In this document: piece after piece, positions 33,902-45,056 of the stretch
Position numbering within the stretch: the first letter of the stretch is position 1
How the letters are laid out: every line of letters begins with the position of its first letter
Source of the DNA: Poronia punctata
Lineage: Eukaryota; Ascomycota; Sordariomycetes; Xylariales; Xylariaceae
Direction: 5' to 3'
Assembly (NCBI GenBank): GCA_022579005.1
Contig: MU401622.1
Span: 1-64,000, forward strand
DNA: 64,000 nt
Notes under the pieces: model-generated
Told to the model about the DNA's origin: nothing
The model's input: only the letters and a program-made list of their open reading frames with translations
Databases searched by the model: none
Program-made: the position numbers and the translations under genes

Positions 33902-35611
33902 TCAGTCGTCAAATCCACCCCACTCATCCGCATCAGAGCCATCCACGTCCTCACTCCCCAGGATATTTCCATCTTCCTCCTGCCGGCTACTCTTATTCTC
34001 ATTCTTAGTCTTGGAAACCGACAGTTGTCTCTGCACCACATATTGTTCATTATTATCAACATCTCTCACAAACCCGGCCACAAAAAACCCCATCACACCC
34101 CGACCATCATCCTGATGCGACCTGATACAACCCTCAGCAACAACCTCATCACCCTCCGCCGCATCTACAGACCCGCGGACCGGCCACTGCCGCAACCCGC
34201 GAACCTGCTGATCGCGCTTTAGGATGCGCCAACCTCTTTTTACCGCGACATCTGATTCCAGCGCTCGCAACACCACTTTCTCGTTCTCTTCCGCGTGGAT
34301 CGAACACGTCGAATACGTGACCCTACGGGCTGCGGGAAAGGTGAATGCGTGCAGGAGGAGAGTCAGTTGGAAGGACGAGAGGGCTTCTAATCGGGCTTTC
34401 ATCTCTTTCTCGGAGGATACGACTAGTTCCTGGCCGTCGTCGTCGACTAGGACTTGCTTCTTTTCGCTTTCTTCTTCGTCGTCGTTTTCGACCCTTTTGC
34501 GTTTCCGGTCTTTTTTACTATCATCTTTGGTATCGGGGGCGGCAGGCCTCTTTTTGCCTACAGTACTAGTAGTAGTAGTAGTGGTACCACCAGGTCGTTC
34601 GGGGAGATGTATAGTAGGCATGACGTCTCTCCCGACGATGCCGCTCCCAGAACAACTAGGATCTAAAAGTAATGCGCCGACATTTTTATACACGGGGGAT
34701 TGCGGATCGACTTTGAGGAAATCCCGTCCGAGACTGAGAAGAGTCATGTCTTGAGCCCCTGCGAGATTGACCATCTTCTCCAACGTACGGCCGCGGTGGG
34801 GATCCTTTTCGAAAGCGAAGACTTTCCGAGGAGAAGACGGTTCGCCCTCGGCAACGTGTGATTTCACCAGGGCGGCCACGTGGGTTGTTTTGTTCCCCGG
34901 GGCGGCGCAAGAGTCTATGACGTCGCCGTTTTCGGGCCGTGGATCAAGTAAGTAGGCCGGGAAACAAGACGCTTTGTCTTGCAAGATGACGGCGCCAGAC
35001 GTGTATGCTTGGGTCTTGGTGATTTCGAATAAAGGCGAGAGAGCGAGTAGATTCGGCACGTGCTCGTCTACATGGTATGATTTACCCGTAGACTTGACGA
35101 CTTCCTGGACACTGTCCACCTGCGTGAAGTCCTTGAACGTGGTATCCAGCTGTTCTCGAACCGTCGTCTTGAGCGTATTAACCCGGACCCAACGGGGATA
35201 CTCGCCCGCCGACTCGACGGCGACAAGTTGTCGCAGGGCATCGAGAGATGTCGCTTTCCTCCGTAGCCGAGCCCTGGTCAGCTCCGCGGCGAGACGGGCT
35301 TTATGTCTCTCGATGGCCGTCCTCAAGCCATGCGTCGCCGGTAACGCGATTCCCTTCCGCGCCAGGAGAAAGTCATGGACGAGCAAGAGGGCGAGCAGAG
35401 GGGTGAGTTTGCGCTCGTGACGGAGTAGTTCCGAGTTTTCTATCACCTCCTTCAGGACGGAACTCCACTTGCACGTCTCCGAGGCGAGGGCGTAGATTGT
35501 TTGCGGGGGGGATTTTAACTTTCTGTCTTTGTTGAATATGCGGGTCTTTATGTTACCGCCGGCCGGCGACGATGCCGACAGGATGTCGGCTGTCTCATGG
35601 TATAGAGACAT
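33902..35611 (-). CDS. RCM1: rRNA (cytosine-C5) methyltransferase Rcm1/NSUN5
   Basis: A single minus-strand exon of 569 residues. The N-terminal helical region (WSSVLKEVIENSELL, LTPLLALLLVHDFLLARKGI) and WVRVNTLK are typical of NSUN5/Rcm1. The SAM-binding motif DSCAAPGNKT is at residues 233-242, the motif IV cysteine in LDPSCSGSGI is Cys320, and the motif VI cysteine in TYSTCSIH is Cys436. Both catalytic cysteines needed for m5C transfer are therefore present. In yeast the protein methylates one cytosine of the 25S rRNA in the nucleolus. Between the two cysteine motifs sits a low-complexity, highly charged stretch (about residues 341-405, including KKDRKRKRVENDDEE), a basic patch that may help nucleolar localisation. 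The acidic C-terminus is also low complexity. Confidence 0.93.
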   Translation of the reverse strand: MSLYHETADILSASSPAGGNIKTRIFNKDRKLKSPPQTIYALASETCKWSSVLKEVIENSELLRHERKLTPLLALLLVHDFLLARKGIALPATHGLRTAIERHKARLAAELTRARLRRKATSLDALRQLVAVESAGEYPRWVRVNTLKTTVREQLDTTFKDFTQVDSVQEVVKSTGKSYHVDEHVPNLLALSPLFEITKTQAYTSGAVILQDKASCFPAYLLDPRPENGDVIDSCAAPGNKTTHVAALVKSHVAEGEPSSPRKVFAFEKDPHRGRTLEKMVNLAGAQDMTLLSLGRDFLKVDPQSPVYKNVGALLLDPSCSGSGIVGRDVMPTIHLPERPGGTTTTTTSTVGKKRPAAPDTKDDSKKDRKRKRVENDDEEESEKKQVLVDDDGQELVVSSEKEMKARLEALSSFQLTLLLHAFTFPAARRVTYSTCSIHAEENEKVVLRALESDVAVKRGWRILKRDQQVRGLRQWPVRGSVDAAEGDEVVAEGCIRSHQDDGRGVMGFFVAGFVRDVDNNEQYVVQRQLSVSKTKNENKSSRQEEDGNILGSEDVDGSDADEWGGFDD

Positions 35612-38600
35612 GGGTCGATGAGTCCGGGCGCCGGTACATAATAATTAATACTCCTGTAACCTAAGATAGGTAGCCGTTTCGAAGAACGTGTGTCTGCTCA
35701 GATCGATCGTTCCATGAAAAACAAATTTAGTCTAGTGGAATATTCACACTGGCTCCTAGATCTTAATCCGGCCCCACGTCGCGGACAGTCGATCCTGACT
35801 CCCCTGTGTTGAAGGTTATTGCCAATTGGTATTATTACGGTAGTCTCGGTATAATTTTCATCTCACGATAAGATAGCATGCAGTGATATCCCGTTAACAA
35901 CTTCAAATCTGTATTGAGAAGAATCATGTGCAAGTTTACACACTGTGTCCGCTTGTCTGGACATGTGGATTTAGTACTGTCCTTGGCCGCTCATACAGTA
36001 CTAACCCCCGAAATCTAAGATTAAGTAGGTACCTGGTCCGTGTATTATACACAGTAGTGCCAGCCCCGTGTTCATGATATCCCCGTGTTTACACTGTCCT
36101 GTGGGTTATATTTAGGTACCGCGCATTGCTACTTTCCTATTTCAAGTGACATCATTGAGTGTGGATGCCAGTCTGCAAGTAGATATACATGCAGAACAAT
36201 CTAAATCTACACGCACGTGTCAATATCATGAGAACCACCATCTTCATAAAAGAGATAACCTCAGATGTATAGATAAGTTCCTGGCGATCTCATTATTCAG
36301 CACTGTTTCTAGAAAATCGGACCTAACCGACTCGTTGCCGTGTTTAGCTTAAGCGGGTACAAGGTACTTACCTCATCTTAGTTCTTGCTGTGGGTTTTTA
36401 AGTTTTGGAGCAACTCAAGAGTCAAGACTCGGAGAATAAGGGGCATCGTACGTCTCTACACTCTACCTTTTAGATGCACAGAGGCTTGTTATGTCGTAGA
36501 TACCTACCAGCCGGATAACGAGTGGGCTGACGTACAAGTAGAAGTGTAGCTTGCCTTGACATGTCACTCGTCCAAACTTGCAACCCTTTTTGCACCTCGC
36601 CGGCTGAGATAGCCTACAGGTCTACGAGTATACACACGTACGTATTACATTCTCAAAAATGGACAGATACATCTGCCAAGTTTCCCGCCTTTCGATGCCA
36701 CAGCCAAGAAAAGGCCAAGGCCCGGCCCAAAAATACACACGTATACTTTGACTGGTTGTTAATAGACCGCTTCCAAACCGCCTGGATAATAACAACAAAC
36801 AAAAACACCATCGCCAAGAGGTGATAGTCTTGGAAGAACAAGACAGCAGGGCCACTTCTGTGGCTGCAGCAACACCCGCGTACAGGCGCAGTTCTAATGT
36901 AAATATTCTTCCTGTGTTACTCCCCCTCGTTGACGTGCTCTCCCCTCTGGCATGAAAAGATAAATGGTGTCCCCGTTATTTAGGTTTATGTGGACGATGC
37001 TAGTCAGTCTACGGGGTTTGAAGTTTCGAAGCCAAGGATTATCGTTGTGCAGCCGGCGCTCTCTGCCCATCATGTTGACATGTTGCCATGACTTTCGGCC
37101 CGTCGCGTGGAACCGTCCAGATTCGATTTTAGAGCCTTCTTTGCTCGTGCAAGTGATGTCAACTGGATTATAGGGATCGTAAAGTGAAGTATCTCGTGCA
37201 GACCCGTGGCAGGGGTCCCATTGCACCTGTCAAATCCCTTCTCTCGAAAACTGGCAAAGGCAGGATCATGGATTAATGGATAACTCGGCGAGTATAACAG
37301 ACAGGGCCTTTGCCAGATTTTGAATCATCGGTTTCTGAATCATGTATGAGGCATCGAACTTGTTGGTATGTCCAGGACTGGCCCCTTTCTCGAAAAACTC
37401 CGCCGTCGACCTCGGAGATCATGATTTCCCATGGCCAGCCGTCTGGCTGCTTGGTGGGCAAAGGAGATATGCATGTGTTGATGCCTCTCCGGCCGAATCC
37501 CGAGCCGCCGGCGTGGCCGCTCTAGCTCTTGGCTTGCACACCCATCGGTGCGAAGTGTGCCGGTAGAGCCCACCTTGCATTTCCCGGTTATTTTATTACC
37601 TTAGCGTACCTGGTCTTGACTGCGACTTTGCGTGCCGGTTCCCGGCAAAGTCCCCACAACTGGCTTGTTATGCAAATACTCGAAAACGTGCTTTGTCGTG
37701 GTTTTATGTTTTCCCTGCTTTGTTTTCCCCCATTGTCATAGGTAGTCCCATTGCTCGTTGGATGCGACAGACTTACAATGTGATTTCTCTAGATTGTATC
37801 AAGTTAGAATATCTTCGTCTTCGATATCAAGCAGAGAAAAGTGAGACATGGATACGGATGTTTTAAGACACGACACCACCTGCATTTGGTCCAATGATGA
37901 GATCAACCAGGAAGATGCCAGCAACAATAAGTACCTCCCAGAGGCGACCTTGAATGTTTCCACCTACCAAGGAGTGGGCAGCTTAGTCTACCTGCTAGTT
38001 GTCTTTCCCAACGATGTGCCCTCTATGATCTCATTCGGCCGGGTATGTGGTACAGCTAGAGTCGTGACTTGTGGGAAGAGGGTGGATTGCAAAGAAGTAC
38101 ATATGGGCGCGAACTGAGCGTCGCACCTTCTTACACGTACTGATTCCCCTGTATTATCTGACGAGCTCTTATCTGGCTTGGTAGCATATCTGTACTGGCC
38201 AGTTGATTAGAAGCATCTCTTCTTTTAGCCCGGCACGCCCGGTTACCCTAAGTACAGGAGATTGGCATCTACGTTAGTAGGCGCCAATGGCATACCACGT
38301 GTAGGTAACTCGAGACCCTCATACCTCAGCCCACCTTCTGGAATAAAGAAAGAATGTACGACTAGACAGAAAATAAGGATAGAAGTGAAGCAGGGAGTAC
38401 TATGTAAGGTAATTACGACTGACTCCTATTCTTGGTGTTATACATACGTGTGTGGCTGTGGCACAGCAAGTCACTTGCCCACCGGCCTATTCTAGGATGT
38501 ACATGTACTGTGTACATGAAGCCTTGAAATCCAAAAATGTAAACAACGTGGACAATGTCTGCTTGTAGACAACGCAACAACTTTGTAAGGTATAACTGTA

Positions 38601-40147
38601 AGGAGATAAATATGGTCGATAAAACCCCGCAATAAAAGAGAATATAGTGATGAAGGTTTAGAAAACGCTGGTCCATCTCAAGATTCTATCGATCATATAC
38701 CTATCGTGCAGCGTGCCTCGATTCCCAGATCAGATACATTAGTAAAGTCCAGGCCAAGAGGAGCCTAGGTAGTTCCCACATCACTGAGTAGGTAGGGGCA
38801 GTTAAAGTTAAATGTAAAGGTGCTGCTGCATTCCAGGACTGTATTTCTATCTCGGCTGCTTCAGTTCCCAGTACCAGTACCTAAGTAGGTACTTTACATA
38901 CCTCCTGTGTAGTACCTACATGTAGCCATCGCCCATGCACATTGTCCAGTGCCAAGACCTGAATGGCGTGATTCATTGGGTACACTGGGGATGTTTTTGC
39001 ATTAGTGCTGAAAAAAACATGATACCAAGTAGGGCTGCCCAGCGGTCCCTGAACTGTAGCCCAATTGGCAACACCTACTCCACATCTATAATTCCTTACA
39101 AGTACACGTACTCAGTACGTTCTTAACATGCTTTGGCATCCTTAGAGAAGTCTTATCAGGAAACCTCTACCTACACCTCTCTACTACACATATATGTATT
39201 GTGGTACACAAGTACTTTTGCAAGTAAATATAAAGAATCAAATACATCTTTATTGCATCCTTGTAGCTATTATAACTTGATAACGGCTGGAAGCATCTGT
39301 AGCTTTAAATCAGCTACCGTAATTATATAGTAGTCTAGAGGACATTACACTTCAAGGTACCTGGATCTATCTCCGTATCTACTCTCACTACTTACAAGTA
39401 GAAAATGTACTTGCGCACAATACTCCAAAGGACTAGTACATGCAGATATATATAAGACTTGACCAGAAGATATGTACTGCCAACTTGACCACTACTTCAG
39501 TCCATATTACCTACATACTCCTGTCTGTAGGTGTTCTCCATCAACGCACAGAACTACGTACCTCTCTGGGTCCACCCCCTTTTCCTGCTTGCTATTGGAC
39601 CACCTTCTTGTCGCTCGGGTATTAGACTAATACTATTTAGTGCCAAGCGGGTTGAAATAGGTATTGCAGATTCAAGGTGGACAGTCGAGGTACCTAGTTC
39701 GCACTCATAATACCCAGTAGCAGCCACGCCTACCAGAGGCCTACCAGTCACGCTGTCTCCATTGGTCTGCTTCCCCGTCTGCGCAGAACTTGGGTTCAAC
39801 CTCTCAGGTTCCCATCGTTCTCATTATCACCATAGTCGAACCATATCTGTCTCCGTCTTTAACATTCGAAGCCGATAACGATACTCACAATCGATATATT
39901 GCCGACACCAGCCTATTCGTCTCACTTACTCCTAGCTAAGCGTGCTAGAGGCCTCCGTGTAGACATTGACGACCATTCCTAGCCGCAACACGTCGGACTC
40001 TTACGCCTCATCCGGAACCGCATCCGATAGCCTTCTCTTCCTCCAAAATGCGACAGGGGTCCAGGACTTCATACAAGTGATGCTTTGTAGTTGACAGATG
40101 CGAAGATAGCTTTGCGTCTCTCCAGGTTCTTCCGCTCGGACTGACCG
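35612..40147. other. Long intergenic region, one doubtful small frame
   Basis: About 4.5 kb between the RCM1 start and the Zn2Cys6 gene start, so both promoters lie here. Apart from the weak minus-strand candidate at 36894-37226, frames at 36146, 36561, 37310-37741, 37848, 38262, 38935, 39440 and 39554 lack domains or splice support. The stretch 38500-39500 is rich in short palindromes around GTACATGTAC and TACGTA. Confidence 0.4.
36894..37226 (-). CDS. Doubtful hypothetical protein, 110 residues
   Basis: The frame starts MQWDPCHGSARD, continues through YNPVDITCTSKEGSKIESG and a Trp/Arg-rich middle (KSWQHVNMMGRERRL, NPWLRNFKPRRL), and ends in a short basic tail. It has no signal peptide or domain I recognise. 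Just upstream on the same strand, coding-looking fragments occur in different frames (EVDGGVF, then ASPGHTNKFDASYMIQ near 37285-37400). The area may therefore be a decayed gene rather than an intact one. Chance is a real possibility. Confidence 0.2.
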   Translation of the reverse strand: MQWDPCHGSARDTSLYDPYNPVDITCTSKEGSKIESGRFHATGRKSWQHVNMMGRERRLHNDNPWLRNFKPRRLTSIVHINLNNGDTIYLFMPEGRARQRGGVTQEEYLH

Positions 40148-43100
40148 ATGCTAAAAGACGATACTATTCCGATGTCCCCCTCTTCGCGCCCCTCACAGCC
40201 TCCGGCGGACCGTGCTACGCCAAAATCGAGCAGGTCCCATGTTTCAACCCCGTCCAGTCCTGGACAGACCGAGGGACGAGATGGGAAATCCGTCCTAACA
40301 CTCGGCTCCGCCTCGCCTGCGGGTGACAATGATCCGGATCAGGAAGACTCAGGTCATCCTTCCGACACCTCGCGCCCTGGGCCCTCGCTGCCCCCTCAAC
40401 AACGGCGACGTGTGACGCGCGCTTGTGACGAGTGTCGCCGCAAAAAGATCAAGTGCGATGGCAAACAACCCTGCACCCATTGCCAGGTGTACAGCTATGG
40501 TAGACCTTGATTATCAGTCTCCTTTCTTAGGCCACAATCGCTTACCAATTGATTAGAATGTACTTACGACAAGCCTTCCAACAGGAGGAGAAACCCGGCG
40601 CCGCAGTATATCGAGGCTCTCGAGAACAAACTGTCGCGGGCCGAGACATTGCTCCGCAAGTTCATGCCCGACGTCGATCTGAACGACCCCAACTTGGATC
40701 CTAGCGTGCAGCAAGAATTTCGCATGCGCGAACAAGCAAGACAGAAGGCTGCTGCGGCCCAAAAGAAGGATCAGGCGAAGGCGACGAGTTCCGATGGGCA
40801 ACTGCAGTCCATGGTCTCCAGTGTAGGCCAGCTCGATCTCAGTGAGAGCGGTGACTATGACTTCCATGGCACCTCATCTGGCTCCGTCTTCTTGAAACAG
40901 ATGAAGAAGCACTTTCGGGCGTTGTTAGGAAAGGACTATCAGATACCGTTCCTGCCGCGCCCCCCTCGACCTTCGGGCATGTTAAGCCTCGATTCTCCGA
41001 GGCCATCTCCGTCATCCCCATGGGCCGCTACACCCGGTCCGGCTTACAGCCTGCCTCCGAAAGCACGAGCCATTGCACTCTGCTCCGAGTCCCTGGATAA
41101 TGCTACTTGTCTGCTGCGAATTGTCCATAAACCTTCGTTCTATCACATGCTGGACACTTTGTACGACAAGTCCAGCGACGAATACGGCACCGAAGACAAG
41201 AGAAACTTGGCTCTGTTGTATTCGGCCATGGCCCTGGGGTGCATGTATAACGTTCCCGACGATCGCGCTACCGACCCGTCGCCTTATAAGATATCGATTG
41301 ACGAAGCGTAATATATGCCTTTCCCATCCTCCTCGGGCAGATGGCTAACACCTTCATTATAGGTTGAACTACTACACGTCGGCCAAATCCTTGATACAGG
41401 ATATTACAGACTGCCGGGATCTCACCTCACTGCAGGCCTTGCTTTTCATGATCTTATTCCTACAGTCCATCTCGAACTTGAGTGCCTGCTATGGCTTCGT
41501 GGGTATTGCTCTGCGGTCCGCGTTGAGAATGGGCCTGCACCGCCATTTCCCACACCTAAAACTAGACCCAGTCGAGGCGGAAACGAGGCGGCGGGTATTT
41601 TATATATGTCGTCAGATGGACACCTACGTGTCGGCATTACTAGGTTTCCCGCTGCTACTGAATGACGACGATATAGACCAGTTGCTCCCGACTCCTGTGG
41701 ACGACGACTTCATCACTAGAGAAGGAATCAACACGCCGCCTCCTGGTACCCCGTCGTACATTGAGGCCTTCAATGCCCACGTAAAGCTGATGGACATTTT
41801 GAGTAAAGTGGTCAAGCACATATATCCCCTGAAGAGGGTAGATCCCAAGGCGGCGGACGCTGACGAGTCACAAAACGCCTCTTACATGGTCAGCTACGCG
41901 CGGATCAAGGAGATGGAGGAAGAGCTTCAACAGTGGAACGAACAGTTGCCATTTGCTTGGCGGCCAAACCCCGTCGGGACGGTCGAAGTTGTTCGGTAAG
42001 TAACCTCGAGATCTGCTCCTTTTCTCTTGTAGCCGGTCACTTATATATACCATGTACACTCTATTATGAAGCAACGAGACAAATACTGACTGGTAATTAG
42101 TATCCGTAATTTGCTCAGGTTCGCATTTGCTCATGTTCAAATGGTCCTTTACAGACCCTTCCTACATTATGTTTCACCACGGTTTTGCGCCGGCAAGGAT
42201 ATCAGTGAGCGTGCCTATGCCTGCGGGGCTGCTTACATCACCGTCGCCCGGAATATCATCCACATCGGGACTGAGATGCGGAAGCAAGTCTCTCTTGTTG
42301 GGCCATATTGGTTCACGCTCTTCTCAGAGTTCTTTGCTATCATCTCCCTCGTTTTCTTCGTGTTGGAAAACCAAGATAAGGCAGGCGTCAAAGATATCTT
42401 GGCGGATGCCCTAGCAGGGAAGAACATGATCGGCGAGCTTGCAGCAAAGAGCTCGGTTGCCGAGGGAATTTCGGGCGTTTTAGAAGTGAGTTCGCACCAG
42501 TCACGTGCATGATGATGTGCATGCACAAACCATAAAACCACAGTACCGCTGACAGTTGTGTCTAGACGCTTTTCGACCAATTGCCAGCCAAACTCAAAGG
42601 TCTCGAAGTGCGGGCAGGTCCCACAAAGAAGCGGCCGTTCTCAGTTTCCAAGGCGGAAAACGTACCTTCGGGTCCAAAAGCCGAGGCCCCGGGATCGTCA
42701 CGACGCGCCTCCAAGGCCCCCACCTTGTCCAACCCCATATCAAAGATAGCGAAGCGCTCAGCTGCTGCGTCGATAACGCACGGCGGTTCTTTCAGCAACG
42801 ATCAAGTTTCCAGTCCCGAATTCGATACCCCTTTCGGCCCGTTTCAGTTTTCTCCTGTCGGTATCACAACAGCGCCGCTCGAGTCAATAGCACCGTCCAC
42901 CCTGGGCGATGCTGGGCAAGCCAAGCTGCCACATGGCATGACGGGAGCGGCCCAACAGATCCACCGTCTCGACGCCATGATGTTCCCGTCGGATGATCCT
43001 TTAGCATACCCCAACGCGCCACGGGCTGACTTTGGCATGCACGGCACTGGGTTACACCATCCAAACCCCGGAGAGATGTTGCACCACGAGCCTTCCCCGT

Positions 43101-43381
43101 ACTACGTACCAACCGCTTACGACGGTATCGAAGGCCATCTGCTCGGGCCTCTTCCACCATATTTAATGCACTCACAGGGCAACCCGGGGATCCACTTCCC
43201 GGGGCAGATGTATTTGGACCCGATGCTGCCATCTCAGCACATACACGCACAACACGGTCGAGCCCACGGGCAGAGATTACAGCCGGACCATGAACAGCTA
43301 CGGCAGCAGTCGAGGGAATACAGCGACATGCTTGCTAATACATCTTGGCAAGGCATGTTTCCACAGCATGGGATGGACTAA
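40148..43381 (+). CDS. Zn2Cys6 transcription factor with fungal_trans domain
   Basis: Exons 40148-40499, 40557-41307, 41363-41995, 42101-42485 and 42566-43381 all join with consistent split codons and give 978 residues. After a disordered Ser/Pro-rich start, the zinc cluster runs from Cys93 to Cys119 in the spacing C-x2-C-x6-C-x5-C-x2-C-x6-C ([13 protein letters not shown] core). Intron 1 cuts it inside the codon just before the last Cys. A linker with [17 protein letters not shown], probably the dimerisation helix, follows. The middle-homology (fungal_trans) domain covers exons 2-4 ([22 protein letters not shown]). The C-terminal ~270 residues are Pro/His/Gln/Met-rich and activation-domain-like. 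This is a nuclear sequence-specific DNA-binding regulator; I cannot tie it to a named pathway. Neighbouring genes do not form an obvious regulon. Confidence 0.9.
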
Positions 43382-45056
43382 GGCGTCCGAGTTGCTTGAC
43401 GCGTCTTACGGTTTTTAAAAGGGATAACGGTACAAAAGAAGAAGAATAAAAGATACCCACTGTATGGTTCAGATTATACCCCCCGGATGTCGGGTTGCGG
43501 GGGACAAGGATTGCATTTTTTTTGGCGAGGAAGGACAGCTTTCCGGGATGATTTAAGTTTACTCTTATGCGACGAAATTATCCGCCACGAAGCATAAAAA
43601 GGCTCAGAGCCATTCAGCGACGACCTAGCGTGATTGCTCATTTTCCCTCTTTCCCATTCATCTTTTGTCATTTGTGCCTCCTTTGCTATTTCAAGCCCAT
43701 GTACGAATTATACTGATATACAGAGGTGTCGAAGAATGGACATCGCAACAGTACATGTCGACTAGCGTTGTTGTCATTTGTACTACAGACAATAATATTG
43801 ATATCGGCAGGTTGGGGTGATGGCAGTGCAACAAATGTCAACCTAGCATTTTGTCCAGTACGTATCTACACGTACTCGAAGAAAGATCAAAATCTGCCCA
43901 AAAAAAACTGGAAATGCATACGCGTCAAGGCGTAGATCTGTTAACGTTACATATGACCACTTTGAGGATGATCTGCGGTCGAGGTGAATGACTTGAGATC
44001 AGCCGTGTTCAGGGTTCCGCTCACTTACGGGCAGATCTTCCAGAGGTGTAAGTCTAGTTACTTAGGTGTCTGTGGACAATTTTAAGTCTGGTGTTTTGGG
44101 AAGGGTCCACGCATTTATAGAGTTTGCATACGGCAGACTACGAGGAGATGTATGATTCAAGATATAGTAGTTCTTGTAGATAGTGCGGCTAGACCAGACG
44201 GGCTAGACGACAGTGTCCCCAGTTGCTAATAAAAGGGTTTGTTGTGCCTGAATGGCAAGGATAAAGTGTCTTATACGGTCCCGTCTTGACTCTTGACTGA
44301 GTCGTCTTGGACTTGGAGAGGACATGTACATGTACACATGCCGCAGGACATTTACAAGATGAATAGATATAGGTACCTCCTACATACGTCACGTACTGCA
44401 CCTACGATCGTGTATTATATCTCCTACAAGAAGATCACAAGATTATCGAGCATCGGTTTCAAATAAAAGACATTGTACTATATGCAAAAACAATTCTAAT
44501 ATAATATTGCAAAAATTGTATAGAGCAGCGACTTGGTTTTCACAAAACTGAAAATATCATAGCTGCCCTACTATACCTTAGTACTAACCAGATTGGAAAT
44601 ATGTACCTATTTATGCACGCATTATAGCAGATCTCTACGAGATGTACCTACTAGTACATTTTAGAGGATGTGCCTGAGGCAGATGGCTACATTGTAAGTG
44701 ATTACCTAAGCTGCGGTAAGAGGTACATGGACTTTGAGTGCATGAATGTGGGGATGTACAGCCCACCTCTGCCAACAACCATGACCAACTCGACGCCCGG
44801 GCTAACACCAACACCGCCTTATTACATGTTAATATAGGTATCTTCATGATTTGTTAGGTTATACTCATCGACTATCTACAGTTTTAGACTATATCGAACA
44901 AACCGGCGATACTACCGACCTTGGTCATTATAACCAGCCATCGGCCTGGAACCACCTAAAGTTCCGTTGTCTCTCTACCTTACCTTGACCAACGTTCGAG
45001 TGTGGAGTCGGCCCTCATTTCAGTCTAAAAGGGTGATTCAGGGGGAAATAGGAACG
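43382..45056. other. Intergenic region between the Zn2Cys6 and Xaa-Pro aminopeptidase genes
   Basis: About 1.7 kb. Frames at 43474 (-), 43726, 44189 (-) and 44635 (-) are short and featureless. The spacer is rich in TACATGTAC palindromes (around 44324-44337) and AT-rich around 44460-44520. No RNA gene is recognised. Confidence 0.45.

Noticed and set aside
34224..34754. A 176-codon plus-strand frame
   Set aside because: Antisense to RCM1, with low-complexity Ser/Arg content and no motifs.
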